Shown here: in pieces, positions 26,807 to 34,868 of the stretch | How the letters are laid out: each line of letters opens with the position of its first letter | How positions within the stretch are numbered: the first letter of the stretch is position 1 | Source of the DNA: CAYRLW01 sp964425215 | Lineage (GTDB): Bacteria > Spirochaetota > Spirochaetia > Treponematales > Breznakiellaceae | DNA: 64,000 nucleotides | Assembly (NCBI GenBank): GCA_964425215.1 | Contig: CAYRLW010000003.1 | Location: 73,340 to 137,339, forward strand | Direction of reading: 5' to 3' | Position numbers and translations under genes: made by a program | Notes under the pieces: generated by a model | Databases searched by the model: none | Told to the model about the DNA's origin: nothing | What the model saw: only the letters and a program-made list of their open reading frames with translations

Positions 26807-28102
26807 ATGAAATCTATAAATATTGCGGTTATCGGTGCGGGGAGTACCTATACGCCCGAACTTTTAGACGGTTTTATCCGCCGAAAAGATCGGTTAGCTG
26901 TGGGAGAACTGCGGCTGATGGACATAGATAGCGTGAAATTAAACATTATTTCAGCCCTGGCCCAACGGATGTTTAAAAAAGCAGGTTTAAAGCCCACTTT
27001 GATTACCACGGCAGACATGGATCGAGCTTTAGAAGGGGCGGATTATGTGATTGCTCAAATCCGTGTCGGCGCTTTAGCGGCCCGAATTCGGGATGAGAAA
27101 ATTCCCCTAAAATACGGCCTTTTGGGACAAGAAACCACGGGTATAGGGGGGATGATGAACGCCCTCCGAACGATCCCAGTCATACTAGACCTGGCGCGAA
27201 GAATGGAACGGCTCTGTCCCCGGGCGACCTTGATCAATTTTTCTAACCCTTCGGGCCTGGTAGCCGAGGCGGTGGCGAACCAGACCGCCATAAGGATGTG
27301 GGGCCTTTGTAACGGACCGATCAATATGGTCCGTCACGTTCAATCCCTTTTGCCCCAAGGGGTTATTAATTTTGATTATGATTTTGTGGGACTTAATCAT
27401 CTTTGTTGGATCACCGCCGCCTACGCGGATGGGGTCGATATACTGCCCAGGTTAATATCCCAGGGAGCCAGTTCCGCGTCCCTTAAAAATATCGATGGGA
27501 TCGATTATCCGCCGGATCTACGCACGGCGGTTCCGTATCTGCCCATAGCGTATCTTAATTATTTTTATTTTAGAAACCAGGAGCTACAGACCCTTCAGGG
27601 AGCGGGAAAAAGTCGGGGCGAGGTGGTTCGGGAAATTGAAAAGGAGCTGTTAGCCTCCTATCAAGACCCTAACTTACATGAGAAACCGGTATCTTTAGAA
27701 AAACGTGGTGGAGCCCTTTATTCAGAGGCTGCGGTATCCCTTATCGATTCGGTGGAAAACGATACGGGGGTGGTACACGTGATAGACGTACCAAACCGGG
27801 GGAGTTATGATTTTATGGACGATGATGACGTGGTAGAAGTGAAATGTCGAATCGACGCCCAGGGTGCTCATCCTGTTCCTTTGCGGGGCTTTTCCCATCC
27901 GGTGGTAATAAGCCTGATGAGGACCCTCAAGACGTACGAGAAGTTAACCGCCCGGGCGGCCTTAACGGGGGACCGATCTGCCGCCTTGGGAGCCCTTTTG
28001 GTCCACCCTTTGGTAGGGGATTATGCCGCCGCCTCGGCGGCCTTGGAAGAAATGCTCCAGGCTAATCGGGAATATTTACCCCAATTTTTCCCCCGAACCT
28101 AG
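26807..28102 (+). CDS. 6-phospho-beta-glucosidase, glycoside hydrolase family 4
   Basis: 431-residue NAD- and divalent-metal-dependent GH4 enzyme. The Rossmann start IAVIGAGSTYTPELL and the metal-binding Cys/His motifs (CNGPINM near residue 170, GLNHLCW near 200) are present, and the overall sequence is of the CelF/LicH type acting on 6-phospho-beta-glucosides. The start ATG has a G-rich Shine-Dalgarno. It is followed after 10 bases by a sugar kinase gene. No PTS gene is nearby, so the phosphorylated substrate may be made by that kinase rather than by a PTS (inference). Confidence 0.92.
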   Translation: MKSINIAVIGAGSTYTPELLDGFIRRKDRLAVGELRLMDIDSVKLNIISALAQRMFKKAGLKPTLITTADMDRALEGADYVIAQIRVGALAARIRDEKIPLKYGLLGQETTGIGGMMNALRTIPVILDLARRMERLCPRATLINFSNPSGLVAEAVANQTAIRMWGLCNGPINMVRHVQSLLPQGVINFDYDFVGLNHLCWITAAYADGVDILPRLISQGASSASLKNIDGIDYPPDLRTAVPYLPIAYLNYFYFRNQELQTLQGAGKSRGEVVREIEKELLASYQDPNLHEKPVSLEKRGGALYSEAAVSLIDSVENDTGVVHVIDVPNRGSYDFMDDDDVVEVKCRIDAQGAHPVPLRGFSHPVVISLMRTLKTYEKLTARAALTGDRSAALGALLVHPLVGDYAAASAALEEMLQANREYLPQFFPRT

Positions 28103-28112
28103 GACGTTCCCC

Positions 28113-29066
28113 ATGACCCTTGGAAACCTACTGGTAGTCGTGGACGGTGGGGGCACTAAAACCCATTGTGTAATCGGGAATGCCCAGGGAAAGGTTCTAG
28201 CCCACGGATACGGGGGACCATCAAACCATCAGGTTGTGGGGTTAGACGTTGCTTGGCGCTCCATCGGCCAAGCCTTAGAAAACGCTCTTATAGCGGCCCA
28301 GGCATCCTTGTCCTCCGTATCCTTCGGCTATTTTGGTTTAGCGGGGGCCGATTTCCCCCAGGACCAGGAACTTTTAGGACCGGGAATTCGATCCATTATG
28401 GGAACTATACCCTTTGAAATCGTAAACGACGCGTGGATCGTTCTTATGGGTGGTTCTCCCGCCGGTTGGGGCGTAGCGCTGATTTGCGGAACTGGAACCA
28501 ACGCGGTAGCCCGGGCTCCGAATGGAAAAACCGCGACCCTACGAAGTCAGAATTATCGATTGGGGAACTACGGTGGTGGACCTCATTTGGCGGAAATGGC
28601 CCTCCATTTTGCGTTCCGGGGGGACGAAGGAACCGGAGATCCAACGTCGCTTCAAAAAGAACTTCCGTCCCTTTTAGGAGTGAGAACCATGGACGACCTT
28701 TTTATGCGTTTATTCGGTCATCCGGAAGAACCGTCTCGACAGGAATTAGATCGTATTCCTCCCCTGGTGTTCTCTCTCGCCGCTCAGGGGGATTTGGTGT
28801 GCCGACGGCTCTTAACCACCATGGGAACGGAAATTGGCTCCATGGCCGCCGCTGTGGCCCTTCGCGCGGGACTAGGATCCGTGGAATTCCCCCTTATTCT
28901 TTCGGGTAGCTTATTGAAAAACAAGGATTGCTCCCTTTTAACTGACGCGACACTCCAGCGGATTTATTCCATAGCCCCGGGGGCCCATCCCGTTATACCT
29001 CCGGAGAGCCCCGCGGAAGGGGCCCTGGGGGAGGCGATTCGCCGATCTGCCCTTTTCCTTTCTTAG
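28113..29066 (+). CDS. BadF/BcrA-type ATPase, N-acetylglucosamine (or disaccharide) kinase-like
   Basis: 317-residue ASKHA-fold kinase: phosphate-1 motif VVVDGGGTKTHCVIG at the N-terminus and phosphate-2 motif LICGTGTNAVAR near residue 125. It resembles eukaryotic and bacterial GlcNAc kinases. Translation is set at the ATG at 28113; the open frame extends upstream into the GH4 gene, but homology starts here. Pairing with GH4 suggests it phosphorylates an imported glycoside or amino sugar, giving the GH4 substrate. The stop codon TAG merges into the next REPIN element. Confidence 0.85.
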   Translation: MTLGNLLVVVDGGGTKTHCVIGNAQGKVLAHGYGGPSNHQVVGLDVAWRSIGQALENALIAAQASLSSVSFGYFGLAGADFPQDQELLGPGIRSIMGTIPFEIVNDAWIVLMGGSPAGWGVALICGTGTNAVARAPNGKTATLRSQNYRLGNYGGGPHLAEMALHFAFRGDEGTGDPTSLQKELPSLLGVRTMDDLFMRLFGHPEEPSRQELDRIPPLVFSLAAQGDLVCRRLLTTMGTEIGSMAAAVALRAGLGSVEFPLILSGSLLKNKDCSLLTDATLQRIYSIAPGAHPVIPPESPAEGALGEAIRRSALFLS

Positions 29067-29176
29067 TTCAACGAAGGTTGAGCATTCGAACAAAGCCCTA
29101 TACCTATGGGGCCTCCACGGTTTCTCTCTCCTTGTATGGGGCGTTAAGTTCCGTTTTCTCAACCTTCGTTGCAGTA
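29065..29176. repeat. REPIN-like inverted-repeat element, copy e
   Basis: Left end TTCAACGAAGGTTGAG (29067-29082), right end CTCAACCTTCGTTGCA (29158-29173), with CCTATGGGG inside. It starts within the stop codon of the kinase gene and abuts the composite hairpin element. Confidence 0.88.
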
Positions 29177-29330
29177 GAGGCTCTTTCAAAACTCAGAGAG
29201 TTTTGAAAGAGCAACCTTAGATGTACATGCAGTATTTTTATTATTCTCTACTATGTAATTAATTGTCTCATTAATGTAAAAATACTGCAAGAGGTTCTTG
29301 CAAAAGTAATTGACTTTTGCAAGAACCTCA
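29177..29330. repeat. Composite three-hairpin element, copy 1
   Basis: Three nested stems in order: 29180-29212 (14-bp arms from GCTCTTTCAAAACT), a long-range stem TGCAGTATTTTTA (29228-29240) with TAAAAATACTGCA (29277-29289), and 29291-29329 (17-bp perfect arms GAGGTTCTTGCAAAAGT). The whole unit is almost the reverse complement of 45928-46079. It sits immediately upstream of the alaX-like promoter. Confidence 0.88.
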
Positions 29331-29335
29331 GTATC

Positions 29336-29364
29336 TTTACCTTTACAAGGTTCTAGGGGATACT
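29336..29364 (+). promoter_or_regulatory. Promoter of the AlaX-like gene (leaderless type)
   Basis: TTTACC (29336-29341), 17-base spacer, GATACT (29359-29364), then six bases to the ATG at 29371. Each box matches 4 of 6, so it is weaker than the others, but it has the same geometry. Confidence 0.5.
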
Positions 29365-29370
29365 GTTTCC

Positions 29371-30570
29371 ATGGAAACGGTAAAGGTATATTACGAAAAC
29401 CCTGAATTGGACCGGTATACTTCCGAAATAACCGAAATTCGAAACCTCGACGGCCGGCCGGCGGTCATCCTGCCGGAAACTATCTTTTACCCCGAAGGGG
29501 GAGGGCAGGGGGCTGACCGAGGAACGGTTAACGGGGTGCCGGTTATCGACGTTCAGGAGACGGATACCAAAGAAATTCTCCATTTTGTCGATCCAAACCA
29601 GGTTGATCATCTTCGCATGGGGCCCGTAGAACTTCGGCTTAACGCCGAACGGCGCCGGGATCTGGCGACCCAACATACGGCCCAACACCTGCTTTCGGCG
29701 ACCACCCTTCGCTTAACCGGCGCTCCCACGGTTTCCATGCACCTGGGAGATGAAATTTGCACCATCGACGTGGATAGGGGCGATTTGGCGGGACAAGATT
29801 TTTCAGCCATCGAAGCGGCGGTTCAGGATATTGTGGAGGCTGATTATCCTATTCTTATTCATCTCTGCCCTCCCGAAGATATCAACGCTTTTCCGTTACG
29901 AAAAAAGCCGCCCCAGGGAGAGGATGTAATCCGGGTAGTGGAGATAGACGGCTACGATTATTCTCCCTGCTGTGGGACCCACCTTCCATCGACCGGCAGG
30001 ATTGGGCTGATTAAAATCCTCGGTTCGGAACGGTACAAGGGAATGACCCGCCTATCCTTTATCGCTGGCCGAAGGGTTCTCCGTTCGTATCAACGTCTGT
30101 ACACCCAGGGCGATGGTATCTCCCGGCTGTTGAAGGTTCCGCTGGAGGAAATTCAGCGGGGAGTGACCACCCTGGTCGAAAAATCGGCTTCCCAAGAAAA
30201 AAGCCTTATTACCTTGAAGGACAGGATCGCCGAACTCGAGGCGGATCGGATTTTCGCCGAAGAAAAAAACTCGGGAAAATCGATGGTGGTCCGTTATTTT
30301 AAAGACCGGAGTATGGATGACGCGGTCCGTATCGGCCGGGCCCTTCAGAAACAAAGTTCCGCCGTGGTGGTTGTTCTATCCGCACCGGAAAGACGGGCCG
30401 CGGCTTTCTGTTCCCGGGACAACGTGGATCTCCGGCCTTTTTTCAAAGAAATTTTTACCCAACACAACGGCAAAGGGGGTGGGGGGCCTTCCTTTTACCA
30501 GGGGGCCTTCAGTTCCCTGGAGGATTTGGAAGCCCTGGCGGAGGAACTGTATAAGAGGGATTTTAAGTGA
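29371..30570 (+). CDS. AlaX-type alanyl-tRNA editing protein (long form)
   Basis: 399-residue trans-editing protein that hydrolyses mischarged Ser- or Gly-tRNA(Ala). It has the beta-barrel start FYPEGGGQGADRGTV, the zinc-binding HTAQHLLS (about residue 110) and the C-x3-H motif CCGTHLP (about residue 206), as in the AlaRS editing domain. A coiled-coil (about 260-300) and a C-Ala/DHHA1-like domain ending GKGGGGPSFYQGAF follow, which marks AlaX-L. The frame opens earlier at a TTG (29317) inside the upstream hairpin; the ATG at 29371 is preferred because homology starts there. It overlaps the adenosyltransferase gene (GTGA). Confidence 0.92.
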   Translation: METVKVYYENPELDRYTSEITEIRNLDGRPAVILPETIFYPEGGGQGADRGTVNGVPVIDVQETDTKEILHFVDPNQVDHLRMGPVELRLNAERRRDLATQHTAQHLLSATTLRLTGAPTVSMHLGDEICTIDVDRGDLAGQDFSAIEAAVQDIVEADYPILIHLCPPEDINAFPLRKKPPQGEDVIRVVEIDGYDYSPCCGTHLPSTGRIGLIKILGSERYKGMTRLSFIAGRRVLRSYQRLYTQGDGISRLLKVPLEEIQRGVTTLVEKSASQEKSLITLKDRIAELEADRIFAEEKNSGKSMVVRYFKDRSMDDAVRIGRALQKQSSAVVVVLSAPERRAAAFCSRDNVDLRPFFKEIFTQHNGKGGGGPSFYQGAFSSLEDLEALAEELYKRDFK

Positions 30571-31121
30571 GTATTTCCACAAAAACCGGCGACGATGGAA
30601 CTACAGGCCTGTGGTCTGGTGAACGGATTGGTAAGGATGAGTTACGGGTAGAATCCTACGGAACCATCGACGAGCTTAATTCGTTTTTAGGTGCCGCCCG
30701 GAGGCGGCTAACCGTTCCGCGGGCCATGGAAATGGTGGACGCTATCCAAGAAGACCTATTTCGGGTAGCCGGAAGCTTGGCCACCCGGGGGGACCGTTCG
30801 TACGTCCAGCCGGTTTGCGCCGAGGACGTGGAACGGATCACCGATTGGGTCCACGAATTGGAAGCCCTGGTTCCCCTTCGGGGCTTCGTCATCCCCGGTT
30901 CCACCGACGCATCCGCCCACCTGGATATTTGCCGCACCGTGTGCCGTCGGGCCGAGCGGCGCATCGTGGCTCTACATCGGCAAGAAGGGGTGGCCGATCC
31001 GGTCCGTCATTACGTAAACCGACTGGCGGACCTATTCTTTATGATCGCCCGTTTGGAAGAAGCCGAGGCAGGGGCGATACGGTACAAACAGGGCAAACCT
31101 GCGGACTTCTCCTGTCCCTAG
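30567..31121 (+). CDS. PduO-type cob(I)alamin adenosyltransferase
   Basis: 184-residue enzyme making adenosylcobalamin from ATP and cob(I)alamin. The N-terminal ATP-binding motif TKTGDDGTTGLWSGERIGKD, ESYGTIDELNSFLG near residue 30 and RRAERRIVAL near 130 are typical. The GTG start overlaps the AlaX-like stop by four bases, so it is translationally coupled to a functionally unrelated gene. It implies use of a B12-dependent enzyme elsewhere in the genome. Confidence 0.93.
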   Translation: MSISTKTGDDGTTGLWSGERIGKDELRVESYGTIDELNSFLGAARRRLTVPRAMEMVDAIQEDLFRVAGSLATRGDRSYVQPVCAEDVERITDWVHELEALVPLRGFVIPGSTDASAHLDICRTVCRRAERRIVALHRQEGVADPVRHYVNRLADLFFMIARLEEAEAGAIRYKQGKPADFSCP

Positions 31122-31154
31122 GATCTTGGTTTATCGGAAGGGAGCTCTTATCAT

Positions 31155-33263
31155 CTAAAAAGACAGGGTCCGGATATAATTATCCAGATCCGCCTTTAGC
31201 GTTTTCTCCCTACCGTAGTACCCGTCGATGCTCTCCAAGAGACCGGATATGGTTGCTTCCTGGCTTGCGAGGGTGGATAGGTACTTTTTATACAGATCCG
31301 AGGAACTGGATATGGCGTTCATATTGCTTCGAATACGGCTCTGCTCGTCCTTAATTTGTTGGAGCTTCCGTTCCGCGTCCTGCCGTTCCGCAGTTATCCC
31401 CTGCAGAACCCCCCGCTTCTCCGAAATTTTTGCGAAGGCCTCTTTCAAAGCTCCCTTTGCCGCCCCATCGGAGGCGTAGTACCGTAATTGAGTATCCGTC
31501 AGGGAGCCTAAGCCAAAGGAGTGGGCCAGTTGTTTTTCTTCCACCACCCGCAGGGTATCCGAACCCCGTCCCGGAACGGTCACTTCGAACCGGTACGAAT
31601 CCCGGGTCGTCTCGGTCGCCTTTTCGGGGCTAACCAGGTGCCAGGTATCGTCCAAGGGATGGACGATGACGATGGATTTGACTTCGTCGGAATCGTTTTT
31701 TATTACGTAATGGTATTCCCGGTGGGCGGATACTCCCACGTTAAAGACCCCGTTTACAGCGGTCATGGAAACTATCTTTTCCGTATTCGGTTCGGAAGCC
31801 GGGGCTACTTCGGTTTCCATATCCACCGCGTAGGTGATGAATCGTTGAGCCCCCGGTCCCAGATCTTCAATCAGCGCGTCCCCCGCGTAGGAAAGGGAAT
31901 CGAAGATCGTGATGGGACCCGCCAGGAGGGTGTATGGTGTGGTGTTTTCCAACTGTAACCCCAGCAAGGGCCGTTTTGGATCCACCTGGGCAGAGTACAC
32001 TGAAACTTTTTTCCCCTGGACCTTCCCCTCAAACAGGGGGAACATGGCGGATCCGTGGCGCGGAAGATTTACCGGAACGTTAATTTTATACCGCACAAAG
32101 GTACCCCCGCTTTCCAGGGTTCCGTACCCCTGTACTCCCTGGCGTATATCGTTGGGACTGAACTCCGAAGGCGATGGTTCCTGGGCGGCCAATTCCTGGT
32201 TAGCCAGCTCTTCGTCCGTATAACCATCCATCGCTCCAGCGGCTTGGGGCATTTCGGCCATTTTTGCGGATGAGCGGGATGGGGCTGGGGCGGCTAGAGC
32301 TTTCGCCATCTTGGGAGCCTCTGATCGGTTGTCCAAACTTTGATCGTAGGTTTGGGGAGCCGGTCCCGAAGCAACAGCGGTTTGTACTTCGGGCCGCCGA
32401 AGATACCGGGGTGTCGCCAGGTCCATAGTAAAGGAGATTGGTCGGCCGCTCACCAGGGATAGGGATAGGTTCTGCCAATCCTCATCACTGGAGTTTTCCA
32501 CAATAGCCCACCCTTGCAAAAAATGATTCCCCTCTCGATCCAATACCAAACGATACGCAGTCTTCCACGCGGGAACCTCGCTTAGGTATCCCAGCGAGAC
32601 TCGCCGTTTCCCCGAACCGCTAAAATCGATCGTCACGGTCCGTTTGTCACGGGAATGGCTTTCCGATAAAATCGCTAGGGCCCTCTGAAAATCCGAGTCG
32701 ATTTTTGGATCTAAAAAACGGATCGATCGGGTATCCTCCAAAAGAAAGGAGCGCAGACCTTCCGTTGTCATAAGATTCAGTGTAGTCTTGCGAAACCCCT
32801 CCTTGTCCGTAGCGATTTCCACGCTCACCACGGATCCTTCTACCGTCGTCGCTCCAGTAAGGGCCACCCGTTCTCCCCGCAGTTGGGTAAGAATATCAGA
32901 TACGGTCGACGCTCCCGTCAAATTTACCGAAAGCCCCTGAAGCTGTTTTTCCACCGGGTCCTGGGAACCGTAGGTGACCCCTGTAATGGTTCCCCCGTCT
33001 AAATCCCGGACCGTCAAACTTTTAAGCAGGTCGTTAATCTCCGATGTTTTAAACGAAAGCTGAACTCGCTGGTTGCCGATCACGGTCCCTTCCCGTAAAA
33101 AATAACCCACCCCGTTCACGTAGAGAATTATATGCCTTAGGGGTAATTCGGCGGAAGTCGAAATCGTTTTTGCCGACCCCAGATCCTGGGAACTTTGGGC
33201 AAAACTTGGGGCAAGGGAACCCCATAGCACGATAAAACAAAGAAAAAATACTCTTCTGTACAT
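31155..33263 (-). CDS. Secreted DUF4139-domain protein
   Basis: 702-residue exported protein with signal peptide RRVFFLCFIVLWGSLAPSFA. An N-terminal beta domain (about residues 30-230) is followed by a DUF4139-like region (LGYLSEVPAWKTAYRLVLD..FLQGWAIVENSSDEDW) that is interrupted by a Ser/Pro/Ala-rich linker at about 315-385. A C-terminal coiled coil (about 600-690, ERQDAERKLQQIKDEQSRIRS) ends the protein. DUF4139 proteins occur in many bacteria and eukaryotes without an established function. The start is set at the ATG at 33263 with AAGGA upstream; 22 further codons of open frame lie before it. It is a single gene whose promoter region contains a REPIN element. Confidence 0.82.
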   Translation of the reverse strand: MYRRVFFLCFIVLWGSLAPSFAQSSQDLGSAKTISTSAELPLRHIILYVNGVGYFLREGTVIGNQRVQLSFKTSEINDLLKSLTVRDLDGGTITGVTYGSQDPVEKQLQGLSVNLTGASTVSDILTQLRGERVALTGATTVEGSVVSVEIATDKEGFRKTTLNLMTTEGLRSFLLEDTRSIRFLDPKIDSDFQRALAILSESHSRDKRTVTIDFSGSGKRRVSLGYLSEVPAWKTAYRLVLDREGNHFLQGWAIVENSSDEDWQNLSLSLVSGRPISFTMDLATPRYLRRPEVQTAVASGPAPQTYDQSLDNRSEAPKMAKALAAPAPSRSSAKMAEMPQAAGAMDGYTDEELANQELAAQEPSPSEFSPNDIRQGVQGYGTLESGGTFVRYKINVPVNLPRHGSAMFPLFEGKVQGKKVSVYSAQVDPKRPLLGLQLENTTPYTLLAGPITIFDSLSYAGDALIEDLGPGAQRFITYAVDMETEVAPASEPNTEKIVSMTAVNGVFNVGVSAHREYHYVIKNDSDEVKSIVIVHPLDDTWHLVSPEKATETTRDSYRFEVTVPGRGSDTLRVVEEKQLAHSFGLGSLTDTQLRYYASDGAAKGALKEAFAKISEKRGVLQGITAERQDAERKLQQIKDEQSRIRSNMNAISSSSDLYKKYLSTLASQEATISGLLESIDGYYGREKTLKADLDNYIRTLSF

Positions 33264-33342
33264 GCTTACCATCCTTTTAAGTTCCCACAGGGGGAATGGA
33301 ACAAATGATACAACCGGAAAGCCCAAACCGCAAGCTAAGGGT

Positions 33343-33455
33343 ACTTCAACGAAGGTTGAGAAAAAATAATCTCGACACCATAGGAAGCGTAGAGACGGGG
33401 GGGGGATTACTATAAGCGGCTTCCAAACTCCCTTAGTTCAACCTTCGTTGAACTA
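33343..33455. repeat. REPIN-like inverted-repeat element, copy f
   Basis: Left end TTCAACGAAGGTTGAG (33345-33360), right end TTCAACCTTCGTTGAA (33437-33452), with CACCATAGG inside. It lies upstream of the secreted DUF4139 gene. Confidence 0.88.
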
Positions 33456-33518
33456 AAAAAGGCCGACCACCCTTGTCATTCTCCTCTAATATTACTATTA
33501 TTGTAAGATAATTGAATC

Positions 33519-33660
33519 AAATCCAAAATCCGCAGGTTTTTGGATTTTTCTTTTAAAAAGTAATTCCTGTAAGGAATTACTGAGGTCCACTTTAAGAAAA
33601 ATTGGATTTTTAGAGTGGACTCTTGAGGTTCTTTCAAAGGGCCCTAACTTTTGAAGGACC
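33519..33660. repeat. Array of four hairpins upstream of dinB
   Basis: In order: AAATCCAAAA...TTTTTGGATTT (33519-33549), AGTAATTCC-TGTAA-GGAATTACT (33559-33581), a GTCCACT...AGTGGAC stem (about 33584-33621), and a degenerate GAGGTTCTTTCAAA hairpin (33625-33660). The first three types recur in different order at 43612-43719. Together with copy f, this accounts for the 457-base gap between the DUF4139 and DinB genes; I see no gene there. Confidence 0.75.
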
Positions 33661-33720
33661 GAATTAGACAACCCTTTTGTGGGAAGCAAAAAAATTCGCA
33701 AAAAGAATAAAGGAGAGCCT

Positions 33721-34236
33721 ATGACTGTCGATACGTTTACGCTTTTAGCCCGTTACAGTGCCCATGCGAACGATGAAATGGGTAAAATTTTTAAAACCCT
33801 AAGCCCTGAGGAATGGACCCGGGATATGGGTGGCTATTTTCCTTCGATTCAAAGCCTTACAGCCCATATTAATGGGGCGGATCAGGCGTGGTTGGCCAGA
33901 ATTCGGGGTTTTCGATCCTTTAAGGCTCTTCAAAATTCTCTTCTTGATTCTTCACCAGCCCAGAATGCTTCTACGGTTTTGACCGTCCAGGAGTATCTTA
34001 CTCAACGGATAGCCTTGGATCAAATTTTCCTTGACCTTACTGCCGAACTAACCGACGGGGATCTATCCGCGGATTTTACCTATACCGATAGAAGCGGTAA
34101 ACAGCAAAAAAAGAACCTGGGCGGTTTAATTCTCCATGTGTTTAACCATGGAACCCACCACCGGGGTATGATCGCCCTCTATCTTGATCAGATGAAAAAG
34201 ACTAATGACTTTAATGGGATAATGGCGGTTTTGTAA
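33721..34236 (+). CDS. DinB-family protein
   Basis: 171-residue four-helix-bundle protein of the DinB/YfiT superfamily. A putative metal triad is His in LTAHINGADQ (about residue 48) with two His in HVFNHGTHHRG (about 140). The family contains thiol S-transferases and many proteins of unknown role. The start ATG at 33721 has AAGGAGAG upstream; the frame extends 14 codons earlier without support. Confidence 0.85.
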   Translation: MTVDTFTLLARYSAHANDEMGKIFKTLSPEEWTRDMGGYFPSIQSLTAHINGADQAWLARIRGFRSFKALQNSLLDSSPAQNASTVLTVQEYLTQRIALDQIFLDLTAELTDGDLSADFTYTDRSGKQQKKNLGGLILHVFNHGTHHRGMIALYLDQMKKTNDFNGIMAVL

Positions 34237-34248
34237 AGATTAGCCCTG

Positions 34249-34304
34249 AGGATCTAAGTGGACAGAGGGGTATGAATTATCCTAATGCCTGTGGATTAGA
34301 TCCT
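34249..34304. other. Inverted repeat between the convergent dinB and zinc-ribbon genes
   Basis: AGGATCTAA (34249-34257) pairs with TTAGATCCT (34296-34304) around 38 bases. There is no T-run, so it may only be a weak bidirectional terminator. Confidence 0.35.
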
Positions 34305-34345
34305 TGGAGGCGTCGCAATTCTCGATCTACCTCGCCTTATGAAGG

Positions 34346-34816
34346 TCAGAGGGGAGCGCCACAGTTAAAGCATTCGGTTCGGTAGTTGGAGTTTTCCATT
34401 CCACAGGATGGGCAAACCTTGGCAAATGGATTTCCCGTGGCCGGCTTTGGGGAAGGAACGGACCGGGGTGGAGGGCTTGGCGGATTTTGTCCGTACCGAT
34501 TGTCCATATCCTCGGAGTTCCGTTTTGAAGCTGGCGCTTCCAAAGTGCCCGCTGATGTCCCGGCGGAATCTTTAACCACCGGTTCCGGATTCAGCACTAC
34601 TGCAGGGCTTGGGGGCGATAGCCCGGAGGGGCCCGCAACGGTAACGTTGATCGTCTGTCCCGACTTCCCCGCCGATTCGGTTTCTTCTTTTGTTTCCCGG
34701 ACATGAATCTGAGAACGCATTACCTCCCGGTAGATCAATAGTAACTCCACTGAGATAAGAAGAAGAAACGCTATAATTACCACTTCAAAAATTGAGGACA
34801 TATTATTAGTATCCAT
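34346..34816 (-). CDS. Membrane-anchored zinc-ribbon protein
   Basis: 156 residues: one N-terminal helix (VVIIAFLLLISVELLLIY), a Pro/Ser-rich disordered middle and a C-terminal double CxxC zinc ribbon (CPSCGMEN...CFNCGAPL). I do not recognise a named family. The ATG at 34816 has no clear Shine-Dalgarno; an in-frame ATG five codons on is possible. It lies 52 bases downstream of the acidic-repeat membrane protein gene on the same strand, so the two are probably co-transcribed. Confidence 0.7.
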   Translation of the reverse strand: MDTNNMSSIFEVVIIAFLLLISVELLLIYREVMRSQIHVRETKEETESAGKSGQTINVTVAGPSGLSPPSPAVVLNPEPVVKDSAGTSAGTLEAPASKRNSEDMDNRYGQNPPSPPPRSVPSPKPATGNPFAKVCPSCGMENSNYRTECFNCGAPL

Positions 34817-34868
34817 GGGGATAGGGAAAAAATCAATTAGTTCGTGTGTTTACAACGATTCTTGATTA

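Noticed and set aside
29177..29330. Riboswitch or T-box in front of the AlaX-like gene
   Set aside because: The stems are a dispersed repeat and lack T-box or known riboswitch core sequences.
33343..33660. Possible CRISPR array in the repeat-rich gap
   Set aside because: Stems differ in sequence and spacing, there are no equal spacers and no cas genes.
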